Assembly (NCBI RefSeq): GCF_010389155.1
Contig: NC_057767.1
Coordinates: 27,809,295 to 27,873,294, forward strand
DNA length: 64,000 bases
Direction of reading: 5' to 3'
From: Erigeron canadensis
Taxonomy: Eukaryota; Streptophyta; Magnoliopsida; Asterales; Asteraceae
The notes beneath the pieces were generated by a model. It searched no databases, was not told the origin of the DNA, and saw only the letters and a program-made list of their open reading frames with translations. Numbering within the stretch: the first letter of the stretch is position 1; every line of letters starts with the position of its first letter. The position numbers were made by a program, and so were the translations under genes. This document shows, piece after piece, positions 40,364 to 51,676 of the stretch.

Positions 40364-40515
40364 TGATAATGACAGCCCTAAGGGTTGTCATTAACAGCTT
40401 ATCACATGCATAAAAAGTAGTACTTTATATATCAATAACTGTTCCTTGAATTTTCGTAAGACAAAGTACAAATTTTAATGCATCAAATTAATTAATACTA
40501 GGGTTGTCATTAACA
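40364..40515. repeat. Small inverted-repeat element (MITE-like)
   Basis: GATAATGACAGCCCTA at the left and, on the other strand from the right, GTTAATGACAACCCTAG. An extra copy of AGGGTTGTCATTAAC follows the left end directly, making a tight palindrome. No clear TSD. Confidence 0.4.
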
Positions 40516-40841
40516 AAACTCAAAAATTATTCATTTGTCTCAAAGTATAGAATAAGCAACCCGACAACACATAAAAGAAAGCAAGGAAAACACAACAAAA
40601 TCCTAAATTCGTGCCAAGCACATTCACCATGATTCTCGTCTTGTTTAATCATCATCCCATTAGCACTTTATTTCCCATGCTTATTTATTAACTCAATTGT
40701 AATCTCATTTTATTGTCATTTTACAATCTCATACTCGGTAATAATGTCCAGATTTAACTTGGCATAGGACAATACTCCTATATCGCTATCCTAGCTTGCT
40801 CGTGAAGGTCAGCATACTAATCTATCAAAAGACTTGTCTTA

Positions 40842-42440
40842 GGCCGGTCCTTATAGGACGTCCTCCCCGCGTCCGCCGCGCATTACGGTGCCGCCGCTAT
40901 AAGCACGACCGCGTCTTGGCCCGTGTCTTGTGTGTTTCTTCTAGATCTAGACGTGCGGCATTGGTGGGTGTGGGTCCCGATTGTGGCTATCCGTTGCATA
41001 AATTAAAAAAAAAAAAACATTTTTTGTTTAAAAATTTGAATCCAACGGCTAGTTGGTTCAAATTTGTTTTTTTTTAAATTTATTTTCTTACTCCTATTTA
41101 AACCCCATTTACATTACCATTTCAAAACACAACAATCTAAACATATCCATTCTTATAACTTTTAAAGCATTTCTATCACACTCTACTACCAAAAATGTCT
41201 AGTTCATCATCATCAGCCTCTAATGACGATTACGAATCAAACGATTACGAAGTACTCAATAATGCTGTTACGCAAATGAATGTTGTTTTCAATCCCCAAG
41301 CCATAGGTGCGTGTGTTAACGTTATCTTTGAAGAAGAAGAAAACCAACACCAAGAAGCGTCAAGTTCTTCAACACCCAAGTTTACTAGAAGGGTGATCTC
41401 GCGAGATCACGTGGGTGCCGCAAAGCTTTTATACGATCATTACTTTGCGCCTAACTGCACTTACCCACCTGATATGTTTCGTAGAAGGTTCCGAATGCGA
41501 AAGGAAATGTTTCTGCGCATAGTGCGAGACATAAACTCCTTTGAAAGCAGCGAACCACTACCGAAACACTTTCAGTTCTTCCACAAAGGCGCGACAGATG
41601 CTAGTGGTCGTCCCGGTTTCAACATTTTCCAAAAATGTACTTCTGCTATACGCTAGTTGGCGTATAGCTATAAGGCTGATGCTTTAGATAAGTACTTGCA
41701 GATGGCTCAAGATACGGGCTACCAGTGTTTAGACGCTTTCTGCAAATGTGTGATACACCTGTATCAACAAGAGTACTTTAGAAGGCCAACAGAAGCAGAT
41801 ATCGAGCGGTTAACTGCCAAACATGAGCAGGTTCATGGTTTTCTGGGAATGCTTGGTAGCATAGATTGCATGCATTGGGGTTTGGAGGAATTGTCCAGTG
41901 GCATGGCAAGGGCAGTACACCCGAGGCGACAAGGGACATCCAACAATCATGCTTGAAGCTGTTGCTTCATATGATTTGTGGATCTGGCATGCCTACTTTG
42001 GTCCCGGTGGTTCGAACAACGACATCAACGTCCTCAACGAGTCAGATTTGTTCGACGATTTGCTAAAAGACAGGGCTCCTAAAGTAGAGTTTTCGGTTAA
42101 TGGGGAGCAGTTTACAAAGGGATATTACCTAGCAGATGGTATTTATCCAGAATGGGCTACTTTTGTTAAGTCATTCAAGTGCCCGATGGAGCCGAAAACC
42201 ACCAAGTTCAAAAGATACCAAGAAGCTGCAAGAAAGGATGTCGAGCGTGCATTTAGGGTTCTTCAAGGTCGTTGGGAGATTATTGCACGTCCTGCGCGGC
42301 CATATAGTACCAACAAAATTAAACGGATCATGTTATGTTGTGTGATTCTGCGCAATTACAGAGTTTGAAGAAGAGTTGATAGCTAATACTACACTCCAAA
42401 CCCGTACGTGGACCGAAAGGTGTTCAATGCAGCTTCGTAT
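40842..42440 (+). mobile_element. PIF/Harbinger element, truncated on the right
   Basis: The probable left end is GGCCGGTCCTTATAGGACGT directly after TTA (40839-40841). A GC-rich leader, a possible promoter (CTATTTAAACC near 41094) and a transposase gene follow. The sequence stops abruptly at about 42440, where a Mutator terminal repeat begins part-way along its length, so the right end is lost. Confidence 0.65.
41195..42440 (+). pseudogene. PIF/Harbinger transposase (HARBI1-like), disabled
   Basis: ATG at 41195 (ACCAAAAATGTCT context). The product has a Ser-rich start, then FRRRFRMRKEMFLRIV (about 90-105), the usual entry to the DDE domain. A TAG at 41654-41656 replaces the Gln of the family motif AIRQLAY (CAG to TAG). 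One extra T in the run at 41881-41883 shifts the frame after GSIDCMHW; the correct frame then gives RNCPVAWQGQYTRG. A third shift near 42350-42360 follows CVILRN. All three acidic residues remain: Asp in SIDCMHW, Asp in NNDINVL, Glu in DVERAF. The last residues before the break (TWTERCSMQLR) still fit the family C-terminus. With one stop and at least two indels it makes no transposase, though its ends could still be mobilised. Confidence 0.85.
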
Positions 42441-42614
42441 GTAGCCACCCAAAACCATCAGTATATACACGTACACCACCCTTTTCCCTCCAAACTCCTT
42501 TCATTTTCCCCCCAAATTGTGTTTCTCTCCCTATTGCTTTTCCCCCTTTTTCTTCCCTCCATTTTAATTAAGGTTCTTCACCCACATTTTCTCTCTCTTT
42601 TTATTTTGACCAAA

Positions 42615-42905
42615 ATGATTTTCTTCTGTTCGTGTGGAAATCCAGCAATTCTATTAACTTCATGGACCCCTCTTAACCTTGGGAGAAGATTTTATCGATG
42701 TTCAAGCAAGGTGAACTATTGTGGGTATTTTTCTTGGATGGATCCTCAAATGTGCCCTAGATCGGTTGATATTATCCCTGGCTTATTAAGATCAAAAAAC
42801 AAGGCTGAAGCTTCATTGCGTGAAAGAGACAAACAAGTTTGGAGGCTCAAGATGTATCTATTATGTAGTTGGTTGTTGTTTGTATTTCTGTTCTTTTTTT
42901 GGTAA
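42615..42905 (+). CDS. GRF zinc-finger protein with C-terminal hydrophobic helix (MULE accessory)
   Basis: 96 residues, single exon, intact. Cys5, Cys7, Cys29 and Cys36 with the GRRF motif (23-26) and FSWMDPQMC (39-47) form the GRF zinc finger, a small module that binds single-stranded nucleic acid in known proteins such as APE2, TOP3A and NEIL3. Residues 50-80 (SVDIIPGLLRSKN, then a charged helix) link to a C-terminal hydrophobic segment (about 80-96) that could be a membrane anchor. The frame is open upstream to 42408, but that part overlaps the terminal repeat and starts at GTG; the ATG at 42615 gives the usual GRF-protein start. It lies 174 bases inside the left terminal repeat and is convergent with the transposase gene, the position mudrB holds in maize MuDR. 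No sequence similarity to mudrB is claimed. Confidence 0.75.
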   Translation: MIFFCSCGNPAILLTSWTPLNLGRRFYRCSSKVNYCGYFSWMDPQMCPRSVDIIPGLLRSKNKAEASLRERDKQVWRLKMYLLCSWLLFVFLFFFW

Positions 42906-43179
42906 TTAGAATGGAAATATATTTTGTAGTGGAAGTGGGTATTTTGTAATATTTTTTGAGAATGGAAATGGTGTTGTTTTAATGTTTTAGTTATGCTAAA
43001 TGAATTGAAATCTTTTAGTTATGGTTGTTGTAATCTTTTAGAATAGAAATGGTAATGCTTTGTTGATTCTGGTACACAATTTGGATATATGCTAATTGTT
43101 AGAAATGGTAAATGGATTCATTCTGCACAAACCTTCATTATACCAGTAAATTGATAGATTTGGTAATTTCATTTCTGCT

Positions 43180-43340
43180 ACTAAATTCTGCAGACATATA
43201 GATAGATTTGTCACCAAACCTTCATTTTGTATAAAAGATAAATATGTGACTAAATCTCATGATACAAAATTCTGCAGACATATATATAGATAGATATGTG
43301 ACTAAATCTCATGCCACTAAATTCTGCATTTCATTCCACC
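43180..43340. repeat. Short tandem repeats between the two MULE genes
   Basis: ATATGTGACTAAATCTCATG occurs twice and (T/A)AAATTCTGCAGACATATA-type units three times, in the spacer between the convergent genes. Possibly decayed duplications near the shared terminator. Confidence 0.5.
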
Positions 43341-43496
43341 AAAATTTGCTTACCAAAGCATATTACAAACCAGTGGCATATAGATAGATAAGTCATACCA
43401 GTCAAGTCATATTACATACCATAAGTAACATAATATCCTAATTGCAAAACAAAATAGCAAGTCATAACAGATAAGTGGAATAATATCCCAATTGCA

Positions 43497-46400
43497 TCAA
43501 TTCATTCTAGAAAATATTTTGACAACCAATTTTGGACTGGTGTTTGTTCTTTGGTATGAAGCAGGGTTAGGTTGACTTCCTTGTGTTTGTTGACTGCCAG
43601 AAGGTTGACTTGCTTGTGTCTTTTTGGACCTCTGGCTTCCTTGAGCTTGTTTGCCAGCATGAGATTGACTTTCTTGAGGTTGGCTTCTTTGTATGTGATG
43701 ACTTGTAGCTTCTGCCTGACTTGAACTCACCCCTTCAGTTTGTCTATCAGGAAATTGTAGAACATACAGTTAATATATGTACATAAAAACTGCATACAAA
43801 GTAACAAAGTAAAAGAGTATACCTTTGTGGTTTTTTCTTCTGTTTATTTGCCTTGTTTAGTTGACTTGAACTTGGATCTCTTTGACCTTTGCACTTTCTT
43901 TGATTGTGCCCTTATTGCTTACATTTAGAACATGTGACTGTCTTCCCAACCCTAGACATTTTACCTCATGTCACACTTGAATCTTTCACCTTCTCATCAG
44001 CAGCTCTTTTCCTTTTCTTTGATGGCCTTCCAACCTGTGTATGATGGTGTGGGGGTAACAACTTGTATGGGCAAGCACTTATTGGCCATGTAGAAGCACC
44101 AGTGACTGGGTTAATCTTGTGACCATAGAATTCCTTCCACGTTTCAAGTCTATATGCAGTGTGAACCCAATCTTCAGCCTCTCCAGGTTTCCTATCATTA
44201 TCGTTCATATTCCAAATTGCTGCTACAACATGTTTACAAGGTAAACCAGTTAATTCCCACTTTCTACAACTACACTCCTTTGTAGTTGTGTTTACCACAA
44301 CTTGGTCTTGCCATGGACCCTTTACTTGGTACAAGTCATGACCATTTCATTCCACATTGTACTTAAATGCTTCTCTCTTTGTGGCCTCAAATATCACGGT
44401 TGCAGTGGGAGTCAATGGTCCAACAGATTTCTCCATTACTTGTTAAACAACAATCCTTTTCATCATATATTCTCTAATGTACTCTAGACAATTTATAATT
44501 GGCTTATCTCTAGCATCTACCAACTTACTATTAAAGGACTCACAAATATTATTAAGAAGAATATCACATTTTGGCCTTCCTGTAAATATATATAACAAGT
44601 ATACCAAGTTACTAAAATACTAACTTATTTTATTCATAAGTATACACATTAAATAAGATAATACTACATAGAGTTAATGCCAGTACCTGAAAAGTGACTC
44701 CTAGCCCAGTGTTTGGCTAGAATTGCCCTCAACCAATCATGAACCCTTGCATCTGCAACCCTGAATTCTTACATTGCAGTTTGAAACTCAGGAAGAGTTG
44801 TTCTTGTTGCACAGTTCCACAACATTTCCTTGTACACTTCCCCACACTTAAATTTGGTTTTCAAGTTCTCGTGAATATGTCTCAAACAAAATCTATGCTC
44901 AGCACATGGATATAAGCTTTCAATAGTTGGAACAATACCTTACATAATAAAATTATACAGTTTTAACAGTTTTGACAAAATACAGTTTTAAACTAATATA
45001 GCAAAATACGTAAGTATTCACATTAAAGTACAAAGTTATTACCTTTTGCCTGTCTGAAACAAAGGTAAAGTTGCTCATCTGTTGCAAATCCAAATCTTCT
45101 CCAAGGCATGAAATAAACCAAGTCCAGGAACTTCTGTTTTCTGCTTCTACAATGCCATATGCAATGGGGTATATACCATTGTTACCATCCACACCCACTG
45201 CAGTTAATACTTGCCCAGGATAAGGTCCCTTCATAAAGGCCTCATCCAACCCCAACAGTTCCCTACCACCAGCTTTAAACCCCTCTTTTAATGCTCCAAT
45301 ACAAATGTATATTCTTTTGAAAATCCTAGTTTGTCATTCAGGATTGGGAGGCATTTCAGATTCTATCTTGACAGTGGTTCCTGGATTTCTTGCCATTAAT
45401 TCCTCAGCATAGTTTCTCAAGTTTGCATATTGTCCCACAAAATCACCCTGTAATTTATCCATTGCCTTCTTCTTAGCCCTGTACACCACTTGTTTGTCTA
45501 TTCCAAGCCTAAATTCTCTCTGCAACTGGTCTTGTAAGGCCTTTCCACTTATTTTAGGGTTAGATGTAAGGGTATCACTCAAGTGTTGAGAGAGGAAAGT
45601 TGAGTTTGCAAATCTTATATCTCTGGTTTGAAGACAAGTGTGTGTTTCTACAAGGGTTTTCACAAACCAGTACTTATCTTGTTTTGTTTTTGATACAAAC
45701 AATGTCCAAGGGCAAGTGGGTTGTTGGTCAATTACACATTTACCCTTATTTACTTTTTCACCAACTCCCACAGATTCCTTTTTTTTTTTTTGATTCCTTT
45801 TCTTTTGTTTTGTTTGAAAATGCTGTGGTTCCAAAGCATCTAACTCTAATTCTATCTGGTTCATTTTTCACAAACTTCAAATTCCTCCTAGTGTCCACTG
45901 TATGACTTTTGACCAAGGTTTTAATTTGCTTTGGACACAAAAAAGCCTGCTCAAGATAAAAAGGTCCAACCACTTCCCTACCCCCTGCATGCACTACCCT
46001 CTTAACCCTTCTAACCTTTTTCTTTCTGGTGGTACCACCTTCACTCTCAGATGAGGCACCACTATCATATTGCTCAAAATCAATACCCACCACCTCTTCA
46101 TGAATTTGTAAATCCCCCACTCCAGCTTGTACAGATTTTCTAAGCCATTCATCATTCCTCTGAAAAAGTTCCTTAAACCTAGACATATCTACCTCCACAT
46201 CATTAACCTTATCACTTGTTTCTAAATGTTTCCTAAAAAACTCATCATCTCCATTATCTTTCTGAACATCTTCATCATTTTCATTGTGATTCTCATCCAC
46301 ATTAGCAGGGACATGGTCAGGAATAATTTGATCAATTGGATCATTTTGACTTGGATCAATTGGATCATTATCTTGCCTAAAAAGGTCATTATCTTGCACA

Positions 46401-47273
46401 ACATGTTCAGTTGGATCACATTGTTGTGCAGGGGTTTCAATTGGATCTTTAACATGATCATCATCTGTTATGTCTGCAAATTCTCAATTTCTTGACTTAG
46501 GGTCTTAACATTTACATTGCCTAAATAATTATTCTCATAGCTTTCTTGACTTGGGCCTTCGAATAAAAGTCTAGTAAAACTCTTTCTAGGCTTAATGAAA
46601 GATTTATTCTTACCCTTAGACTTAAATTGAACAACTTGTTTAGGCAAATTAGGCAAAGTCTCATTATCTTCTGTTAGGTCTTCAATAACCATACTAGTTT
46701 CCCCAGTATACTCCCAATCCCCTATTTTTGATATAGCATGCTCAATGTAAATCTCAATCAATTTAAATTGCTTAGTGTAAGAAACCATTTTTATCACATC
46801 TCTGTCACAAGCAAATGGTTTCAACCCTACATCTAAATCACTTTTATTTGGTTGTAAATAGTGATAATACATAACCAATCTTGAATCATAACCTAACTTC
46901 TTGACATAATGGTTAAATTCATGAATAGAAAACTTATCACCATCTATGAAATCCACAAATGCCTCATTCCCATTATAATATATCCTTCCTGGAGAAGCTG
47001 TGAAGAATCCACCATGGTTGATCTTTATCGAAAATAAATAATCAAAACGATCTGAAATTAAAAAAAAAACAAAAAAAGAAGTAAATGTACATATACATAC
47101 ATACATACATATAGGTATAACCCATTATCTTGCATATATTAAACGAAAAAAAAATCATTTAAAAACTCACTGTAAACATTATACAAGTGTTCTTCGTCTT
47201 CCTTATCAAAATCTTTAGACCTAAAAATTGGTTTTCCATCATTATCGAGTATGCTTTTATCATACAACACCAT
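43497..47273 (-). pseudogene. MULE transposase with PB1-like N-terminus (mudrA-like), disabled
   Basis: Exon 1 is 47273-47171 (MVLYDKSILDNDGKPIF, 34 codons plus one base), spliced to 47051 to give IKINHGGFF and FIDGDKFSIHEFNHYVKKLG, the PB1-like domain. An acidic linker follows, then the MuDR-type segment, the MULE DDE domain (first Asp in GLDEAFMKG, second in VSDRQK, C/H helix in CAEHRFCLRHIHEN), a SWIM zinc finger (CSCRKWELTGLPCKH), a Lys-rich stretch, a CCHC knuckle (CSKCKQ.GHNQRKC) and a Gln/Ser-rich tail ending at 43497. In-frame stops lie at 45334 (TGA), 44769 (TAA), 44443 (TAA), 44347 (TGA), 43966 (TGA) and 43912 (TAA). Frameshifts lie near 46478 and in a 13-A run at 45779-45791. An intron acceptor near 44940 also looks mutated. 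Domain order is that of an autonomous MULE transposase. Confidence 0.88.
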
Positions 47274-47613
47274 TGAATTTGGATTTAAGAAACCACAAGG
47301 ATATTCAATAAGAAAATGGAATGAAATAAGGGTTTTTTTTTATTTGGGGATTTTTAGTCGTTTGTTAGGTGAGAGAAAAAGAGAAATAGATATAAATATA
47401 GATATATACTGATGGTTTTGGGTGGCTAAATACAAAAATACCTTTACGTGATACGCACGTGAGGGAGGTAACGGAAGGAGTTAAACGGCGTGTGGATGGA
47501 GGGTGGTTTGTTGATACAAAAAGTTGTTTTAGGGTGATGTACTGATAAAAAAAAGCATAGGGGCGAAAATTGATAAAATGGCAAACCACAGGGTGATGTA
47601 ATGAAATTTTCTC

Positions 47614-48091
47614 TTTTTTTAAAATGTTTTTATTCTATTTATGATGTCATATTTAGTTAATAATCTTTTTGAAATTATTATATTATATTATATAAATAAA
47701 AAAGAATTGTGATAACATAAGACTTTTAAAAATTATGTACTCTAATGCATCTTTTTAATTAATTATAACATCATCATATTAAATTTAAAATATCCTTCTT
47801 TTTATAAATATATCTCATTAATATAAATTTTTATTAAATGTTCACACTATTATGTAAGTTTTTAATCACCTTAATTTTTCGTTATAATAGGCAGAAAAAT
47901 ATAGTGTCTTTTTGGATAGGTTTTACTTTTTTGTTTTTATCATCCGTATGTGTTTCAACATGTGTCCACAGCTGCACATGTTTTGTTTCCCTTTAGTTTC
48001 GTTATCTACATAATAACTTATCATAACCTTTCAATTTATTTAACGTTGTTATTATACATTTTAACATGATAATATATTTTAAAACTACCCG
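47614..48091. other. AT-rich spacer between MULE and CACTA
   Basis: No recognisable feature. It is the right flank of the MULE and contains no sequence of the interrupted PIF/Harbinger element. Confidence 0.55.
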
Positions 48092-48370
48092 CACTACAAG
48101 AAAAATGCCTTTTAGAGACATGTTTAGAGTCCTGTTTAGCGACGTCTTTTAAGCTAGCGATGCACTTTGCGACATTAGGTAGGTCGACGCTAGAAAAAAG
48201 TCGCTGATTTTTGCGTCATTACAATGTAAGACGCTAAATTTTGCGATACATATAGAGACGCCACACAATGCGTCGCAAAAGTTTTTAGCGACATGATTTT
48301 TTTGAATCGCTATTAAAGTCACTGTTTTTCCAGATGTCGCTACCTGTGTTGCTATTCATGTCGCTAACCC
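48092..48370. repeat. CACTA terminus with GCGAC subterminal repeats
   Basis: About a dozen copies of GCGAC, GTCGC or close variants in both orientations within 260 bases of the end, the expected binding array for a TNPA-like protein. Confidence 0.75.
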
Positions 48371-48684
48371 AAGTTTCTGTTTGCTTCTCTACATTGAGCA
48401 ATGATAATATATCAATCTACCATTTGCATTGCTATTACTCGAATACGGTCAATCAATGCTATATGAGATAATATTATACAATAACACACAAAAGCTTAAA
48501 AATCACATAACATCAAACAAATCTTACACCAATCTTACAACATTCAGAAACATGACAACTTTCAAATAAACAATAAAATGTACATGGCAACTCAGAATCC
48601 TGCTAGCAACTGCTCACTTGAATCTACTTACTACTTACGAGTTACAACAACTGCTCACTTGAACCTCCACATTCTTGAGCCAAA

Positions 48685-51308
48685 CTATTTGCGAAGTTGC
48701 AAAGAACTAAAAAGTTGACGATTAACCTTACCAACTTCCTGAGCAACCATCTTACTTAGTTCTTGCGAGATCACCTTTTTAACTTCAAGAGCAACTACCT
48801 TTCCAACTTCCTTGCCAACTTCCTTTCTGACTTCATGAGCAATCAGCTTTCCAGCTTCACGGGAAATGATTGTCCTGATACTCTCACCAAGTGACTCTTG
48901 AAATTCTAGCAGTTGATCCAATTTTTGAGTTTGCACTTCCTGCGTAGCTATTAAACTCTTTTGCTCCTCTTGTAGTAATCTGAGTTTGTTGTAGCTGCAA
49001 CATCTCTTGAGCATTGACCCAGTTTTGGTTGCTTGAGGAATGAGTTGAAGACTCTTTCCTATCAACTCCTTGCAAAATATACTCATCTACCCCGACTCCA
49101 CCACCATAAAATCTCTTATTTTTTACTCTAACATGACCAATCCACCTTGAATAACCCTTAGACACATTGCCTGACTGGGTATCCAGTAGGTCATCTTCAC
49201 CATATTTTTCATTGTATAGCTCTTGCATTAAATTAAGTAAGTCAGCAGCAGGTCAAAAGGTAAACAACTAGGGAAAATTAACCATTTCATTTATTGTAAT
49301 ACCAAAGTTCTTGTAAAAACAACCCATATGACCCGAAACATTATTCCCGCCTATTTACCATTGTCATCCAAAAACCACACCGTAACAATACCCAGATATA
49401 ATCATTCAGACTGTCCTCATACCTCAACCAAATACTCACTGTATAACCAGCCAATCCCAAAGCCAAGTAATTAGCAAATACCCAAAAACTATCCTGCAAA
49501 CATTAATAACACGCAAATACCCATATAAAGATATCTTCAATTAGCAAATAGCAGCAAAGTCACTAGATCTTAATGTATAAACAGTCCAACCCAAAGTCAG
49601 TAGCACCAAATGTTATATGTGACAACATTTGGTGGGATGTGTTTTTGAAAGACCATCTCTATAAAAAGCTTGAAGGCATTATCAATCATCTGATACTTGC
49701 AAAGATTATCAATGAGGTGCTATATGAAACAACATTAGGTCTACAGCCGTATTCATCCATCAGCCTAAGTCACTAGAGTCTCTTAAAGAAGATCTCAGCC
49801 TCAAGAATCCTATCTTCGAATATGAGTCCGTCTAAGAGTGTACTAAAAGTTTACACATTTGGTACAATACCTCTTCTAAAGCAAAGGCCTAAAAGTGAAA
49901 ATCGTCATTGGTTCGACGAAGCTGACTACAACACTTAATAGCTATTTTTACATATGCTTAGACAAATAATAATAATAATAATAATGAAAAAGCATGAAAT
50001 TTCAAATTTACAGCTTAGAAATAACATACCCAAGTTTTTTCCGCTACATCATTAACAAAATTGCCATCCTTCTTCTTCTTGTGGGTTCGAGAAAAAAGCT
50101 CAGCACCAGTAGCTTCTCTACCCAGTTCTTTGTCCTGTATAATTTGGGAGAGCATTTATTAAAATTTAGATGAAACTATAAATAAGCGAAAAACATATAA
50201 TATATACTAAAACCTAACATATAATACAGTGTCTATCAATATATATTGTTTCATTTAATTGGGAGTTAATTTACCAATCTTTTTTTGTGCTCGACATTTG
50301 AGATTGATCCACCAGTATGAGGACGTTCATTAGCGTTACGAGCATCTTTTGCCTTATTAGATTTTGCAATAAACTCTTCTGATTTCCATTTTTTCCGTAG
50401 TGACTCCCAGGCAGTAAGATTCACAAAGTCTGGTTTCTTTGTCGGAGGTTGTTGCCTTGCCTTAGACATAAAGTTCCGTAAGCTCTTTCCTCCTATAATG
50501 TGGAACAACTTCTTAACATTTCTTTCAATTCTCGAATCCCACCTATACTCATCCTGTTTGGCAAACATATCAGAGTTAGGGAAGCAGTTTTATCATCTTA
50601 GGTGACAGGCAAATCCTTGAAGTCACCTCCATATAACAGACTTAATCCTCCTTTTTCTATGTATTCTAGCTATTTTTCAAGCCTATTTTATACACATAGA
50701 CAGTTCGTATCATAATTAATTAACGAATCAAATGACAATTCTTTGAACTAAGAGAGGTATTTAAGTAGTTATATTGTCCAAAAGCTCCAATTCTCCAAAT
50801 GTTACGAGCTTGTTATGTATCACACTAATGACAGTATACAATTTAAGAGGATGCAACTATGCAAGAACTTCTTAGATATTAGACTCTTAAACCAAAGACA
50901 AGTATATTTTCTTAATCCTTACAATTTGACAACAGATAGTTTCAGTGAGGTAACTAGTTTGGTGGGATTACGATTAAATTATGAATTCCAATACCTTGAA
51001 TTCCTGAAACCAAATATCCTTGTCTATTTTTGGAACACTTGTCCATGTATCCCACTCTCCATTAAAGTGTGATTTCCAGATTTTTGTTATGCTATTTGTG
51101 ACGGTATGAGAAGGAAGGAAGCTACAAAAAAACACAAAAAATTTCGTAATCGTATGCATTATCAATGTATATATATATATAGTTTAATATATGTAAAGAA
51201 TATTTTGGAGTTCTTTCAAACTTACGATTTGCCCTGAATTTTCAATGTAGGACGCCTTTCTTCATCGAAGTCTTGCATGGTAGTATCATTTACTTCTTCC
51301 GATGCCAT
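48685..51308 (-). pseudogene. CACTA TNPA-like protein (Ptta/En/Spm type), one frameshift
   Basis: Starts MASEEVNDTTMQDFDEE at 51308. Exons: 51308-51226; 51121-50995 (TVTNSITKIWKSHFNGEW); 50553-about 50276 (DEYRWDSRIERNVKKLFHII and LTAWESLRKKWKSEEF); about 50137-50034 (DKELGREATGAELFSRTHKK); and about 49240-48685. This is the domain order of plant Ptta/En/Spm TNPA-like proteins, which bind the subterminal repeats. The last exon carries YSRWIGHVRVKNKRFYGGGV and then, after a one-base frame change near 48975-48990, a Gln/Glu-rich coiled coil with repeated EVGKEVGKVVALEVKK-type heptads (ends QLRK, 48685). It would be largely complete apart from that indel, so it may still give a shortened product lacking the coiled coil. 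Confidence 0.75.
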
Positions 51309-51676
51309 CTTGTGCACAAAACGCTCTAGAACTCTACATTTGCATAGACTGGTCAATTATTAAATCAACGTGTACTTAACCAACAAATTATCTAACCAAC
51401 TGAGCAAGGATAAGAACTATGTATTCGGCCAAAACAATTTAAGTGCACAAATTTGACAGCTACCTAAATAACATGGACATGTACCATATGATAAACCCAT
51501 GAGATACTTTTATGCTTTATATGATAAACCAAAGTAAACAAACAATAAATAAACAAGAAACTAGACCAGACCAACTTTTTCTCCATTAGTTAAATAAATA
51601 AGCAATAAATAACCAGCTACCATAGACTTGTTAAATAAACAAGCAACCAGAAATGTAAAATGTAGCCTGAATACTA

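Larger units (their letters stand above)
42441..47613 (-). mobile_element. Mutator-like element (MULE), two genes, left end truncated
   Basis: The right terminus, read inward on the minus strand, is GAGAAAATTTCATTACATCA at about 47613. The 26 bases starting TAGCCACCCAAAACCATCAG occur both at 42441 on the left and, inverted, at about 47403-47428 on the right, so both are the same internal part of the terminal repeats. The outer 185 bases of the left repeat are missing and replaced by PIF/Harbinger sequence. It contains a transposase gene on the minus strand and a convergent GRF zinc-finger gene on the plus strand. A 9 bp TSD cannot be tested because the left end is gone. Confidence 0.75.

Noticed and set aside
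42408..42614. N-terminal extension of the GRF protein
   Set aside because: Would need a GTG start and would translate the truncated PIF end and the MULE terminal repeat; the ATG at 42615 starts the conserved part.
46468..46500. A tiny intron joining the two MULE reading frames instead of a frameshift
   Set aside because: GT and AG can be found, but the intron would be about 45 bases, below the plant minimum; a one-base loss in a T run is simpler.
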